Positions 14,709 to 22,331 of a stretch of 45,882 nucleotides of DNA are shown here, piece by piece. The notes under the pieces are model-generated. The model ran no database searches and was not told where the DNA came from. It saw nothing but the letters and a program-made list of their open reading frames with translations. Within the stretch, counting starts at the first letter, position 1; each line of letters begins with the position of its first letter. Source of the stretch: a virus; IMG/VR virus record IMGVR_UViG_3300033144_001577, positions 1-45,882 of that record; one strand, 5' to 3'. The position numbers and the translations under genes were made by a program.

Positions 14709-16637
14709 ATGGCCGATGTATTTGACATTGAAACGAACGGTCTGCTCAAGGAGAAGGATGGTATTCCTCCTATGGACAGAATTCATTGTAACATGATCTA
14801 TGATACCAAAGCTCATCAGATCTCACGTTATGATCCTGTGAATTTACCAATTGAGAATAGTGTTGAGAGACTCCGGGTAGCTGACTGTATCATTGGTCAT
14901 AACATTATTGGCTTTGATATCCCTGCCATTAAATCACTCTATCCTAACTTTGAACCTCAAGGTAGGATAATTGATACCTACATTTGGGCGGCAAGTGTCT
15001 TCCCAAATATTAAGGATATGGACTTTGGTTTGTTCCGACAAGGTATACTGCCAGCCAGCTTGATAGGTTCCTATTCCTTGGAGGCTTTTGGTTATCGATT
15101 GGGTATCTTTAAAGGTGACTTTGCCAAGCAGACAAATTGGTCTGAATGGACAAATGAAATGTCTGAATATTGTGAGCAAGATGTGGTTGTAACACTACGA
15201 CTTCTTGAGAGATTGAAGATGGAAAAAACTTCATGGGAACAGGTTAATCTTGAACAGGATGTAAAGAAGATCCTTACCCGGCAAGAACAACACGGTGTCT
15301 TATTTAATGTTGAAGATGCTCAGGAATTATATAAAGAAGTGAGTAGCAAAAGGGAGAAACTCAGGGATGAGATTCATGATTCATTTCCACCATTCTTTAA
15401 ACGGAAGGATAAGCTGTTTACTCCTAAGCGTGATAATAAGAAGTTAGGTTATGTCAAGGGGGCTACTAACCAGAAGATCGAACTGGTCGAGTTTAATCCG
15501 AGCTCATCTACCCATATATCACGTATACTCATGCAGAAGTATGATTGGAAACCGCTGGAGTTCGCAGATAAGGAAGTTGCGCCAGTTGAATTAGTATATC
15601 ATTACAAACGATTAGGCATAGTGTCTTCCAAGGCCCCTAAGATTGATGATGAAATTTTGCAGAGACTTCCTTACCCAGAAGCTAAACCCCTGTCTACATT
15701 TCAGATGTTACAAAAAAGATGCGCCATGATAGCTGAAGGTAAACAAGCATGGCTGGTACATTATAATGATGATAGCCATCGCATCCATGGTGCCATTAAT
15801 CAGTTCGGTACCATTACAGGTCGGTGTGCACATTATAAGCCTAACCTGGGGCAAGTGACAGCTGTTCATCATCCATATGGTAAGCAGTCACGATCATTAT
15901 TCATGGTTCCGAAAGGATGGTTCCTGGTTGGTTGTGATGCTGATGGTTTGGAAGCTCGATGTAAAGCCCATTATATTGCGCCATTTGATGATGGTAAGTT
16001 CATTAAAACAATCCTTGAAGGTAATAAGGCAGACGGTACAGATACCCATAGTTTGAATAAAGGATATCTTGGGTTTGCATCTCGTGATGCAGCCAAGACA
16101 TGGTATTATGCATGGATGTATGGCTCAGGGAACGCAAATCTTGGGCTGGTTGCTATGACTGATGAGAACTATAAAGATTATGATGGTGATCCTACCAAGC
16201 TTGGTAAGAAACTTAGAGGATTATTGGCTAAGAATTTCACTGGTGTTAAGGCTTTAATTGATGCAGTCCAGAAGAAAGCTAAAACTCGGATGCCTAAAAT
16301 GTGGCTGAAGGGTTTGGATGGTAGAAAAATTCCGGTTAGAGCACTTTATTCAGCATTGAACACTCTGTTGCAGGGTGCTGGTGCAGTGATCATGAAGAAA
16401 GGCATAGTGATAGCTGATGATTTAATTCGTGCTGAAGGACTCACTCCTGTAATTGATTACACTCAAGTACTCTTTGTTCATGATGAATATCAGTTTGAAT
16501 GTAGAAATAAAGAGATCGCTGAGATCGTTGCCCGGTGCGCTGAAGATAGCATTAGGTTGGCTGGAGAATACTTTAATTTCAGGTGTCCGTTATCTGGTTC
16601 TGCTGACATTGGTAAGAACTGGTCGGAGACTCATTAA
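14709..16637 (+). CDS. DNA polymerase, family A, T7 gp5-like (642 aa)
   Basis: N-terminal 3'-5' exonuclease motifs are intact (FDIETNG, GHNIIGFDIP, YCEQDVVVT). Polymerase motif A is VGCDADGLEARCKAHY, motif B AAKTWYYAWMYGSG and motif C FVHDEYQFEC. At 642 aa it is shorter than T7 gp5 (704). Much of the shortfall lies before the FNPSS motif, where T7 carries its thioredoxin-binding loop; here only about 35 residues separate FPPFF from FNPSS. Processivity by host thioredoxin is therefore doubtful. ATG 14709 follows GAAAGGATAACTT. Stop overlaps the next start (TAATG). Confidence 0.95.
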   Translation: MADVFDIETNGLLKEKDGIPPMDRIHCNMIYDTKAHQISRYDPVNLPIENSVERLRVADCIIGHNIIGFDIPAIKSLYPNFEPQGRIIDTYIWAASVFPNIKDMDFGLFRQGILPASLIGSYSLEAFGYRLGIFKGDFAKQTNWSEWTNEMSEYCEQDVVVTLRLLERLKMEKTSWEQVNLEQDVKKILTRQEQHGVLFNVEDAQELYKEVSSKREKLRDEIHDSFPPFFKRKDKLFTPKRDNKKLGYVKGATNQKIELVEFNPSSSTHISRILMQKYDWKPLEFADKEVAPVELVYHYKRLGIVSSKAPKIDDEILQRLPYPEAKPLSTFQMLQKRCAMIAEGKQAWLVHYNDDSHRIHGAINQFGTITGRCAHYKPNLGQVTAVHHPYGKQSRSLFMVPKGWFLVGCDADGLEARCKAHYIAPFDDGKFIKTILEGNKADGTDTHSLNKGYLGFASRDAAKTWYYAWMYGSGNANLGLVAMTDENYKDYDGDPTKLGKKLRGLLAKNFTGVKALIDAVQKKAKTRMPKMWLKGLDGRKIPVRALYSALNTLLQGAGAVIMKKGIVIADDLIRAEGLTPVIDYTQVLFVHDEYQFECRNKEIAEIVARCAEDSIRLAGEYFNFRCPLSGSADIGKNWSETH

Positions 16638-16717
16638 TGAAAGCTGAGAATTGGATGTGCTTCATTGCTGTTGTCGTTTGGATACTTGTTTTCAGTATTG
16701 GATTAACAATTAGATAG
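16637..16717 (+). CDS. Membrane peptide (26 aa)
   Basis: TAATG-coupled to the DNA polymerase. Residues 6-24 (WMCFIAVVVWILVFSIGLT) make one membrane helix. No function recognised. Confidence 0.5.
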   Translation: MKAENWMCFIAVVVWILVFSIGLTIR

Positions 16718-16732
16718 AGCGAGGAGTAGTAA

Positions 16733-17287
16733 ATGTTAAAAAATAAAGTAGCAGAGATAGTAGAGACAATTATTTTTGATTACCCGATGACCGCAAAAGA
16801 GATTGCAGAAGGTCTTGGTGTGTTTTCAAGACATGACACAATACCGGAAGTCCGGAAAGCTATACGTCAGTTGATTAAAGATGGTTGCCCTATTGGATCT
16901 AACGGCTTAGGCTACTACTGGATTCATAGTAGACCAGAACTTGAGGATGCCCTTGAAGGACTTCAAGCTCGATGTGATGCTATCCAAGAACGTATCACTG
17001 ATATTACCAAAAGTTATAACAAGGAGATGAATAGTAGGCACCTTGATACTTCACTTCTTGTGAAAGATCGTTGTCGGTTCTTTGTTATCTATATCGCTGA
17101 GACTGCCAGACTCCCATATCAAGCGGTGTGGTCTATGGCATATCGTAAACTTCAGAAGTTAACTGGAGTTGACTTGGTAAATCTACCTTCATGGTATCAG
17201 GGAAGTGTCCTCAATTATTGTGTTAATCGAAATATCACACAGTCTCTTTATCATTCACTTGAGAGAATTGAAAGGAGTTTAATCTAA
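16733..17287 (+). CDS. Winged-helix protein with C-terminal helical domain (184 aa)
   Basis: ATG 16733 follows GCGAGGAGTAGTAA. Residues 1-68 resemble a winged helix: MTAKEIAEGLGV, EVRKAIRQLIKDGCPIG, and a wing SNGLGYYWI. The rest is helical, ending in a leucine-rich tail (SLYHSLERIERSLI). A DNA-binding role in replication or regulation is plausible. It overlaps the next start (TAATG). Confidence 0.6.
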   Translation: MLKNKVAEIVETIIFDYPMTAKEIAEGLGVFSRHDTIPEVRKAIRQLIKDGCPIGSNGLGYYWIHSRPELEDALEGLQARCDAIQERITDITKSYNKEMNSRHLDTSLLVKDRCRFFVIYIAETARLPYQAVWSMAYRKLQKLTGVDLVNLPSWYQGSVLNYCVNRNITQSLYHSLERIERSLI

Positions 17288-18060
17288 TGAAATATAAGCA
17301 AGTGTGTCACAGTCCTAAATTTTGTAGTGACCAGGGGGTTGATGGTCAGTGCATGTCTACTGCTGTATGTGATTTTAGATGTGAAACTATTTGTACTTGT
17401 GATCCGGTATCATTAAGTGAACCATATCCTGGATATCTTGAAACGGTCAATTCGCTGAAAAATATTAGTAAAAAAAATATTGGTGCTGCTACTACAAGGA
17501 CTGGTTGTCTCCCTGACTCTGGTGAAAGGCGTGAGTTCTCTACTGGTTCAATTCGTGACATCAGGATAGGTAAAGGTCGGTATGATCTGATTAGCCCTAT
17601 TGCTATGAAAGCATTGGCTGTAAGACTTGAGGATGGTATGTCTAAATATGGTGAACGTAATTGGGAGAAAGGACAACCATTGATGAGTTATCTTGACTCC
17701 GCTATTCGGCATATCAATACTTATATTTATGACATGATGACTTTCAAGAAACCAATAGAAGATCACATAGGTGCTGCTCTGTGGAATATTCATAGTTTCA
17801 TTCATACGCAGGAAATGATTCGACTTGAACTACTTGATAAAGAGTTGGATGATTTACCATATCCTTCAAAGGTAGGAATCGATGTCGAGAAAGAATGTTT
17901 AAAGAATCTGAAGTGTGAAGGATGTTTTGCTGAGAACAATGACCGCATGACAGATCCTTGTGTTCATTGTACCCGTCCTATGAACCGAATTGATATGTAT
18001 TGGAATCCGAAGGAGGATATTAATGAAGAAGAAAATAACAGTGAGAGCGATGGTACTTAG
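17287..18060 (+). CDS. dATP/dGTP diphosphohydrolase-like (DUF5664) protein with Cys-rich ends (257 aa)
   Basis: Residues about 95-180 match the DUF5664 type domain of phages: GRYDLISPIAMKALAVRLED, KYGERNWEKGQPL, SYLDSAIRHINTYI, EDHIGAALWNIHSFIHTQE. The family is annotated as MazG-related dATP/dGTP diphosphohydrolase and is linked to phage nucleotide pools. Unusually, both ends are cysteine-rich: N-terminal C at 7, 13, 22, 28, 32, 36 and 38 region, and a C-terminal LKCEGCF ... CVHC. These look like two added metal-binding modules. No PurZ or DatZ homologue accompanies it, so a modified-base genome is not supported. Confidence 0.75.
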   Translation: MKYKQVCHSPKFCSDQGVDGQCMSTAVCDFRCETICTCDPVSLSEPYPGYLETVNSLKNISKKNIGAATTRTGCLPDSGERREFSTGSIRDIRIGKGRYDLISPIAMKALAVRLEDGMSKYGERNWEKGQPLMSYLDSAIRHINTYIYDMMTFKKPIEDHIGAALWNIHSFIHTQEMIRLELLDKELDDLPYPSKVGIDVEKECLKNLKCEGCFAENNDRMTDPCVHCTRPMNRIDMYWNPKEDINEEENNSESDGT

Positions 18061-18187
18061 GAATCATTACAGAACTACTTTTATCCACTCCCTTGAAGAT
18101 CTCAAAGCTGACTCACAGTTTGGCGAATGGTGGGATGAGATGGATAACTTTAACCGAACTTATGTCCTAACAGGGAGGAATAAATAA
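18023..18187 (+). CDS. Unknown small protein (54 aa)
   Basis: ATG 18023 follows GAAGGAGGATATTA inside the preceding gene, in another frame. The product begins MKKKITVRAMVLRNHYRTTF and is acidic near its middle. No domain recognised. Confidence 0.55.
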   Translation: MKKKITVRAMVLRNHYRTTFIHSLEDLKADSQFGEWWDEMDNFNRTYVLTGRNK

Positions 18188-18462
18188 TATGCCGATTTAT
18201 GAATTTGAATGTCCAGTGTGCGGAACTATCGATGAAGTTCTTGTAACAAGAGAAGGTACTAAAACCGCACTGGCCAATGGTAAGTTCATTAAAGTGTGTT
18301 CATGGTGTGGACATAATACTTGGAGAATAATGTCTACTGGTAACTTCCGGGTGACCGGGGCTAACGCCAAGAATGGCTACTCTTCGATCCCTACCTATGA
18401 TGAGGTAGTCGATGAGAATGGATACCAGAAAGAAAAATGGGGTAAATAATATGCCGATTTAT
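18181..18462 (+). repeat. 20-bp direct repeat over two start codons
   Basis: TAAATAATATGCCGATTTAT occurs at 18181-18200 and 18443-18462. Each copy contains the ATG and first four codons (MPIY) of the gene that follows it: the FmdB-like gene at 18189 and the HNH gene at 18451. The duplication flanks the former gene. Confidence 0.85.
18189..18449 (+). CDS. FmdB-like zinc-ribbon protein (86 aa)
   Basis: The pattern MPIYEFECPVCGTIDE followed by CSWCG (about residues 38-42) is that of FmdB-family zinc ribbons, small proteins of putative regulatory function found in bacteria and some phages. The C-terminal half (NFRVTGANAKNGYSSIPTYD) also fits. ATG 18189 follows GGGAGGAATAAATA. The gene is flanked by a 20-bp direct repeat covering its own start and the next gene's start. 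Confidence 0.75.
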   Translation: MPIYEFECPVCGTIDEVLVTREGTKTALANGKFIKVCSWCGHNTWRIMSTGNFRVTGANAKNGYSSIPTYDEVVDENGYQKEKWGK

Positions 18463-18918
18463 AGGGAAGGTCTAACAAATAAATATAATCCAGAATATAA
18501 AGTGTGGCAAGCAATGATAAGAAGATGTCATAATCCAGATGATAAATCCTATGAGGATTATGGTTTAGATGGAATAACTGTTTGTTCACGATGGAAAAGT
18601 ACAAATGGATTTAAAAACTTTTTAAATGATATGGGTGTTAGACCTTCAGGAAAAAGTGGTGATATTCATCTTGATAGGGAAGATGCTGATTATGGTTATC
18701 ATCCATGTAATTGTCAATGGGTAACAAGACGAGAAAATATATTAAATAGTTCTCATACTCGTTGGGTAACTTTTAAAGGTAAAACTTTATGTTTAAAAGA
18801 CTGGGCAAGAGAATTAAATATTAATTATAATACCCTTTTTAATAGATTGAATGCTTATGGTTGGTCAATCGAGGAAGCATTTACTATACCAATTAGGGGA
18901 AAGAGGAAAAATAAATGA
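18451..18918 (+). CDS. HNH-type homing endonuclease, copy 1 (155 aa)
   Basis: Free-standing homing nuclease of the phage HNH/AP2-linked type. Signatures in order: MIRRCHNPDDKSYEDYGLDG, ITVCSRWKS, the HNH-like LDREDADYGY and CNCQWVTRRENILNS, then a NUMOD-like helix-turn-helix domain (WVTFKGKTLCLKDWARELNI, TLFNRLNAYGWSIEEAF). The frame is open upstream, but ATG 18451 is preferred because the sequence from there matches the paralogues at 20682 and 22532. It ends in ATGA overlap with the holin gene. The start region is a copy of the previous gene's. Confidence 0.88.
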   Translation: MPIYREGLTNKYNPEYKVWQAMIRRCHNPDDKSYEDYGLDGITVCSRWKSTNGFKNFLNDMGVRPSGKSGDIHLDREDADYGYHPCNCQWVTRRENILNSSHTRWVTFKGKTLCLKDWARELNINYNTLFNRLNAYGWSIEEAFTIPIRGKRKNK

Positions 18919-19331
18919 TACCCTTTATGCCTATCTTAACTGGATTACTTTCACTTGGTAAAGGCTTAGCTTCTGGTTGGGTTAAACGTAAACAAAAGGC
19001 AATTGAACATAAGACAAAGATGGTTGAAATGAAACTTGACCTAAAAGAAAAACGTCTTAGAGCTGAACTTGATGCTGACATTAGTCTGGACCAAATCAAT
19101 ACCGAGAATATGGCAAACAGTTTGAAGGATGAATTCCTTCTACTAATCTTCTCTATACCTGTTGTGCTTTGTTTTATACCCACCATGGATGTCCATGTCT
19201 TAGCTGGTTTCACTGCTTTGGCTCAGACTCCAGTGTGGTTTCAGGTTATCTATATCGTTATGTGCCTGACAATTTATGGTCACAGGAAGTTAGCTAAACT
19301 GTTTGCTGGTCGGTTCTTAGGTAAGGAGTAA
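18915..19331 (+). CDS. Holin, GTA_holin_3TM family (138 aa)
   Basis: Residues 1-22 form an N-terminal hydrophobic segment (PFMPILTGLLSLGKGLASGW), then a charged coiled-coil stretch (about 25-68) and two membrane helices (LLLIFSIPVVLCFIP and FQVIYIVMCLTIYGHRKL). The order SLKDEF..L.FSIP..L.FIP is characteristic of the three-TM holin family first described in gene transfer agents. It would permeabilise the inner membrane at lysis. ATG 18915 overlaps the HNH stop (ATGA). It lies far from the terminase-linked holin position of T7. Confidence 0.78.
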   Translation: MIPFMPILTGLLSLGKGLASGWVKRKQKAIEHKTKMVEMKLDLKEKRLRAELDADISLDQINTENMANSLKDEFLLLIFSIPVVLCFIPTMDVHVLAGFTALAQTPVWFQVIYIVMCLTIYGHRKLAKLFAGRFLGKE

Positions 19332-19333
19332 AT

Positions 19334-19528
19334 ATGAAAGATAACTGGAAACATAGAAGTAAAAATATGCGTTGCTATGCATGTATGTATTACGCTCCTA
19401 AACCAGATCCGAACCACTTTCACATTGTAGGTCGTTGTAGAAAACATGCACCTACACATGATGGTTTCCCTGTTGTCTTTAGGGATGATTAGTGTGGAGA
19501 TCACAAACTTAATGAGGCAAAAATATGA
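19334..19528 (+). pseudogene. Small zinc-finger gene interrupted by in-frame TAG
   Basis: ATG 19334 follows AAGGAGTAAAT. The frame gives MKDNWKHRSKNMRCYACMYYAP ... VGRCRKHAPTHDG, 52 residues, to TAG 19490, then continues CGDHKLNEAKI to TGA 19526. Small phage zinc-finger proteins of this type commonly end in a DWCGDH-like motif, so TAG probably stands where TGG (Trp) belongs. The extended frame ends in ATGA overlap with the next gene, the usual spacing in this genome. That argues the full reading is the ancestral gene; readthrough is possible. Confidence 0.6.
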
Positions 19529-19728
19529 CACCAGATCAAATAATTGTAGATGAGTGTACTATACGTAAACCATGTGGATATGATCCTCATAAGAAACTTA
19601 TCCGTGCAATGATGAAGTGTGAGAGACAGCATCAGAAGATCAATCCAAAGGCTGTCATTCGGCTCAGACGGTTAGAAAAAAAGTGGGCTGGCATGGCGCG
19701 GAAGCTACGTTTCTACCTTGGAGTATGA
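19525..19728 (+). CDS. Basic unknown protein (67 aa)
   Basis: ATG 19525 overlaps the terminal TGA of the upstream frame. The product is basic and helical (KKLIRAMMKCERQHQKI, then RLRRLEKKWAGMARKLRFYLGV). It ends at 19728, 29 bases before the next gene. No family recognised. Confidence 0.55.
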   Translation: MTPDQIIVDECTIRKPCGYDPHKKLIRAMMKCERQHQKINPKAVIRLRRLEKKWAGMARKLRFYLGV

Positions 19729-19756
19729 TGGATATGGTGCAGAACAGGGGGAATTT

Positions 19757-19948
19757 ATGGAGGAATACGCTGAACGATTAAGTGGGAAAGAATGTTTTGA
19801 AGGTGCTGGTTTACTGAAGTTCAACGATATGCACCCTGATATATCCGGAATGAAGTATAATGAACTTTTATATAATCCTTTAATAGAGAGTCCTTGGGCA
19901 CATGTCCGGAAAGGGGAGAGTTTAACTCTATGGCTAATCCCAAAATAA
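19757..19948 (+). CDS. Unknown protein (63 aa)
   Basis: ATG 19757 follows CAGGGGGAATTT; the frame is open to TTG 19718, which has no site. It begins MEEYAERLSGKECFEGAGL and contains FNDMHPDISGMKYNELLYNP. It overlaps the exonuclease start, so the two are likely coupled. Function unknown. Confidence 0.55.
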   Translation: MEEYAERLSGKECFEGAGLLKFNDMHPDISGMKYNELLYNPLIESPWAHVRKGESLTLWLIPK

Positions 19949-20685
19949 GAACTCTCTTGATCGATGCTGATATCTTTATGTTCAAATTTGGATTTCGTTA
20001 CCAGACTTCAATTGAATGGGGTAACTCAATTGTTACTGTAGATGTTGATGACGTTAGGGCAAAGCGTGACATAGATAAATTTATCTTATCATTATTAAGA
20101 AGAACAAACTGTGCTGATTATACTCTTTGCTTTACGAATCAGATCAACTTCAGGTACTCAGTTTTCCCGGCATATAAAGCTAACCGGGTAAAGAACGAAA
20201 AGCCAAAGCTGTTAACAATATTGAAGGATCATATGTGGAAGAATCATCCGTGTGAGTCATGGAAGTATCTTGAAGCAGATGACTTGATGGGTGTTATAGG
20301 TACCCACGATCCTAAGAGGTATGTGTTAGCAACAATTGATAAGGACTTTGAATCTCTACCGGTCACCTTATTTAATTGGGATAAAGACAAAAGACCAAGG
20401 AAGATCAGTAAGAAACAAGCTAACTATAATTTTCACTATCAATGGTTGAAAGGAGATCCAGTTGACGGATTTAAAGGAGTCTTTGGAATTGGAGATAAGA
20501 AGGCAAGGACTATACTCGATGCAAGACCTCAACGTGAATGGTCTGCTGCTGTTGTCGAAACTTATGCAGATCGATGTTACTCCTGGAAAGAAATAATTAT
20601 TCAAGCAAGGATGGCTCGTATTTTAAGATGCACTGATTATGATTTTAAGAAGAAAAAACCTATTCTATGGACACCTAATATATGA
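19930..20685 (+). CDS. 5'-3' exonuclease, T7 gp6-like (251 aa)
   Basis: Flap-nuclease-type fold: a metal-binding start (LLIDADIFMFKF), a helical arch region (FRYSVFPAYKANRVKNEKP), LEADDLMGVIGT, ATIDKDFESLP, and the helix-hairpin-helix DPVDGFKGVFGIGDKKA. The C-terminus (QARMARILRCTDYDFKKKKPI) matches the end of T7 gp6, so the gene is full length. It removes RNA primers and degrades host DNA. ATG 19930 follows AAGGGGAGAGTTTAACTCT. Its stop overlaps the HNH gene start (ATGA). Confidence 0.9.
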   Translation: MANPKIRTLLIDADIFMFKFGFRYQTSIEWGNSIVTVDVDDVRAKRDIDKFILSLLRRTNCADYTLCFTNQINFRYSVFPAYKANRVKNEKPKLLTILKDHMWKNHPCESWKYLEADDLMGVIGTHDPKRYVLATIDKDFESLPVTLFNWDKDKRPRKISKKQANYNFHYQWLKGDPVDGFKGVFGIGDKKARTILDARPQREWSAAVVETYADRCYSWKEIIIQARMARILRCTDYDFKKKKPILWTPNI

Positions 20686-21110
20686 GAGATTTATATAAAA
20701 AACAAATATACATGGTTTGCTACAACATGATTCATAGGTGCTATGACCCTTTATCTACTTCTTTTGAAAACTATGGGCTTGATGGGATTAAGGTTTGTAA
20801 ACGTTGGAAGGGAGATAATGGTTTTAAAAACTTCATAAAAGATATGGGTAAACGTCCTGCTAAAGGATATCAGTTGGATCGTGAAGATTCTGATTATGGT
20901 TACACTCCTTGAAATTGTAGGTGGGTTACGACTCGTGAGAATCAACTGAACACGAGCAATACAAGATGGATAACTTTTCGAGGGAAGACTTTGTGTTTAA
21001 GTGACTGGGCTAAAGAATTAAATATTAATTTATTTACTTTAAACTCCCGATTAAATCAAGCTGGCTGGTCTGTTAAAAAGGCGTTCACAACACCAGTGAG
21101 GAGAAGATAA
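20682..21110 (+). pseudogene. HNH-type homing endonuclease, copy 2, broken by TGA
   Basis: A paralogue of 18451 and 22532: MIHRCYDPLSTSFENYGLDG, VCKRWKGDNGFKNF, LDREDSDYGYTP, then NCRWVTTRENQLN and the helix-turn-helix region (WITFRGKTLCLSDWAKELNI). TGA at 20910-20912 replaces the Trp in the conserved P-W-N-C-R-W motif. The frame is otherwise intact to TAA 21108 (142 codons). A G-to-A transition (TGG to TGA) explains it; sequencing error or readthrough are alternatives. The start overlaps the exonuclease stop. Confidence 0.85.
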
Positions 21111-21112
21111 TT

Positions 21113-21433
21113 ATGGAATCTAAATTATTAAACTTAATGCTATACAGACAGACCTTATTGCAAAAACATCTCTGGAATAAACTGAAGGAATTGGAGATGC
21201 AGATGGAATTACAGAAGAGCTTCTTGAGTGAATTGAAAGAAGCATCTGGCTATCTTTCGACAGGCTTTTCTACGAGCGAATTGAGGAACTTTCCTGTGGT
21301 GGACGAATTGGAGGTACCCAAGAACGTACTCGATGGTCTTCCAACTTTGGAGAATGGGGTATTAGAGATTACAGAGAAAGGACAAGAAGTAGACTTGTTT
21401 GCCGGGAGGCATCCACTTGAATGTCAAGAATGA
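21113..21433 (+). CDS. Unknown helical protein (106 aa)
   Basis: ATG 21113 follows GAGGAGAAGATAATT, two bases after the HNH pseudogene. The N-terminal half is leucine-rich and helical; the C-terminal half is acidic (VVDELEVPKNVLDGLPTLEN). The first part also reads as protein-like sequence in the +1 frame (AIQTDLIAKTSLE), which raises the possibility of a frameshifted gene. No family recognised. Confidence 0.5.
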   Translation: MESKLLNLMLYRQTLLQKHLWNKLKELEMQMELQKSFLSELKEASGYLSTGFSTSELRNFPVVDELEVPKNVLDGLPTLENGVLEITEKGQEVDLFAGRHPLECQE

Positions 21434-21492
21434 GGCTAACATAATACCCGGAGTTCCGGGATAAATTAAAGGAGAGAGGGGGTGAAAACTTT

Positions 21493-21690
21493 ATGGCAAA
21501 CGCTAAACCTACGCTTATTGGGGGTGCAAAGAATAAGAATGTGTATATTAAAAATGGTGGTGAAAAGCATACTTTTATTCGCTGTCCTCTGTGTAATGGG
21601 AAGTTCTGTAAACAAAAAATCAAAGTGTGTCCGGTCTGTGGTGGCAAAGGTCTTAAACCAGCAGTTGATGGTAAGGCCGTTAATACCTAA
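21493..21690 (+). CDS. Zinc-ribbon protein (65 aa)
   Basis: ATG 21493 follows GAGGGGGTGAAAACTTT. CPLCNGKFCKQ (about residues 31-41) and CPVCGGKG (46-53) form a DnaJ-like double zinc knuckle. Basic N-terminus. The gene ends just before an intrinsic terminator, closing the middle-gene block. Confidence 0.65.
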   Translation: MANAKPTLIGGAKNKNVYIKNGGEKHTFIRCPLCNGKFCKQKIKVCPVCGGKGLKPAVDGKAVNT

Positions 21691-21710
21691 ACAGGATTAT
21701 AATAATGATA

Positions 21711-21747
21711 AGGGAGTCAACTCAAAGGTTGACTCCCTTTTTATTTT
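21711..21747 (+). terminator. Intrinsic terminator
   Basis: AGGGAGTCAAC (21711-21721) pairs perfectly with GTTGACTCCCT (21728-21738) across a six-base loop, followed by TTTTATTTT. An 11-bp perfect stem with a U-rich tail is a strong rho-independent terminator. Confidence 0.9.
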
Positions 21748-21763
21748 AGAGAGGAGAAATAAT

Positions 21764-22267
21764 ATGAGCATAGATGCGGCACAGTTGCGTAATCTCATCG
21801 ATGAAACTCTGCTTACCATGATTCCATCCATGCACTCAATTGAAGCCAGAGAATTGCTTATGATGACCGCAGCACAGGAATCTTTTTGTGGTCGTTGGAT
21901 TCAACAGATTGGATGTGGAGTTGCTCTTGGAATCTTTGAGATTGAACCAAACACTTATCGGGATCTCTTTGATAATTATTTAAGGTATCATCCTGAACTG
22001 GCAAGTGTACTGGATGAAAACTTTAATGTACATATTGAGAACTTTGAGTTGAACTTGAAAGGTAACCTTCCATACCAGATCGTGATTGCTCGACTGCACT
22101 ACCGAAGATTCGCAGAAAAGATTCCAAAAATGAGTAATTTTAATACACAGCAGCATCCTGAGTTTACACATGCAATGGCCTGTTATTACAAGAAGTATTG
22201 GAATACAGTGAAGGGAAAAGCAACCATCGCAGAGGTGCTTCGAAACTATGATAAGTATGCGAGTTAA
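21764..22267 (+). CDS. Putative lysozyme-like / muralytic protein (167 aa)
   Basis: ATG 21764 follows GAGGAGAAATAAT, just after a terminator. The segment MMTAAQESFCGRWIQQ and ALGIFEIEPNTYRDLFDNYL (about residues 30-68) recalls phage proteins with a TxAQES...ALGIFQMEP pattern, sometimes annotated as lysozyme-like: a candidate catalytic Glu in AQES and a second acidic patch. A Phe/Tyr-rich C-terminal half follows (HAMACYYKKYWNTVKG). No T7-type amidase is present in the window, so this is the best endolysin or virion muralytic candidate, but without structural support. Confidence 0.5.
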   Translation: MSIDAAQLRNLIDETLLTMIPSMHSIEARELLMMTAAQESFCGRWIQQIGCGVALGIFEIEPNTYRDLFDNYLRYHPELASVLDENFNVHIENFELNLKGNLPYQIVIARLHYRRFAEKIPKMSNFNTQQHPEFTHAMACYYKKYWNTVKGKATIAEVLRNYDKYAS

Positions 22268-22276
22268 TTCGGATAT

Positions 22277-22298
22277 TTACTACACCTCTCTTAAGAGA
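22277..22298 (+). promoter_or_regulatory. Candidate phage promoter, copy 2
   Basis: Same element as at 7916, with core ACACCTCTCTTAAGAG at 22282-22297, differing from copy 1 at one of 22 positions. It stands in a 64-bp gap ahead of the portal-scaffold-capsid block, the right place for a late promoter. Confidence 0.55.
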
Positions 22299-22331
22299 CA
22301 ACAAACAAAAGCTATTTAAGGAGTTAACTAT

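Noticed and set aside
17287-18060. A 2-aminoadenine (Z) genome, suggested by the dATP/dGTP diphosphohydrolase domain.
   Set aside because: No PurZ-like or DatZ-like gene is present, and the domain alone is common in ordinary phages.
19334-19528. TAG reassigned as a sense codon genome-wide.
   Set aside because: TAG is the natural stop of several genes, such as those ending at 10889, 16717, 18060 and 29094.
20682-21110. TGA read as tryptophan genome-wide.
   Set aside because: TGA ends other well-defined genes in the window (RNA polymerase at 10552, exonuclease at 20683, HNH copy 3 at 22976).
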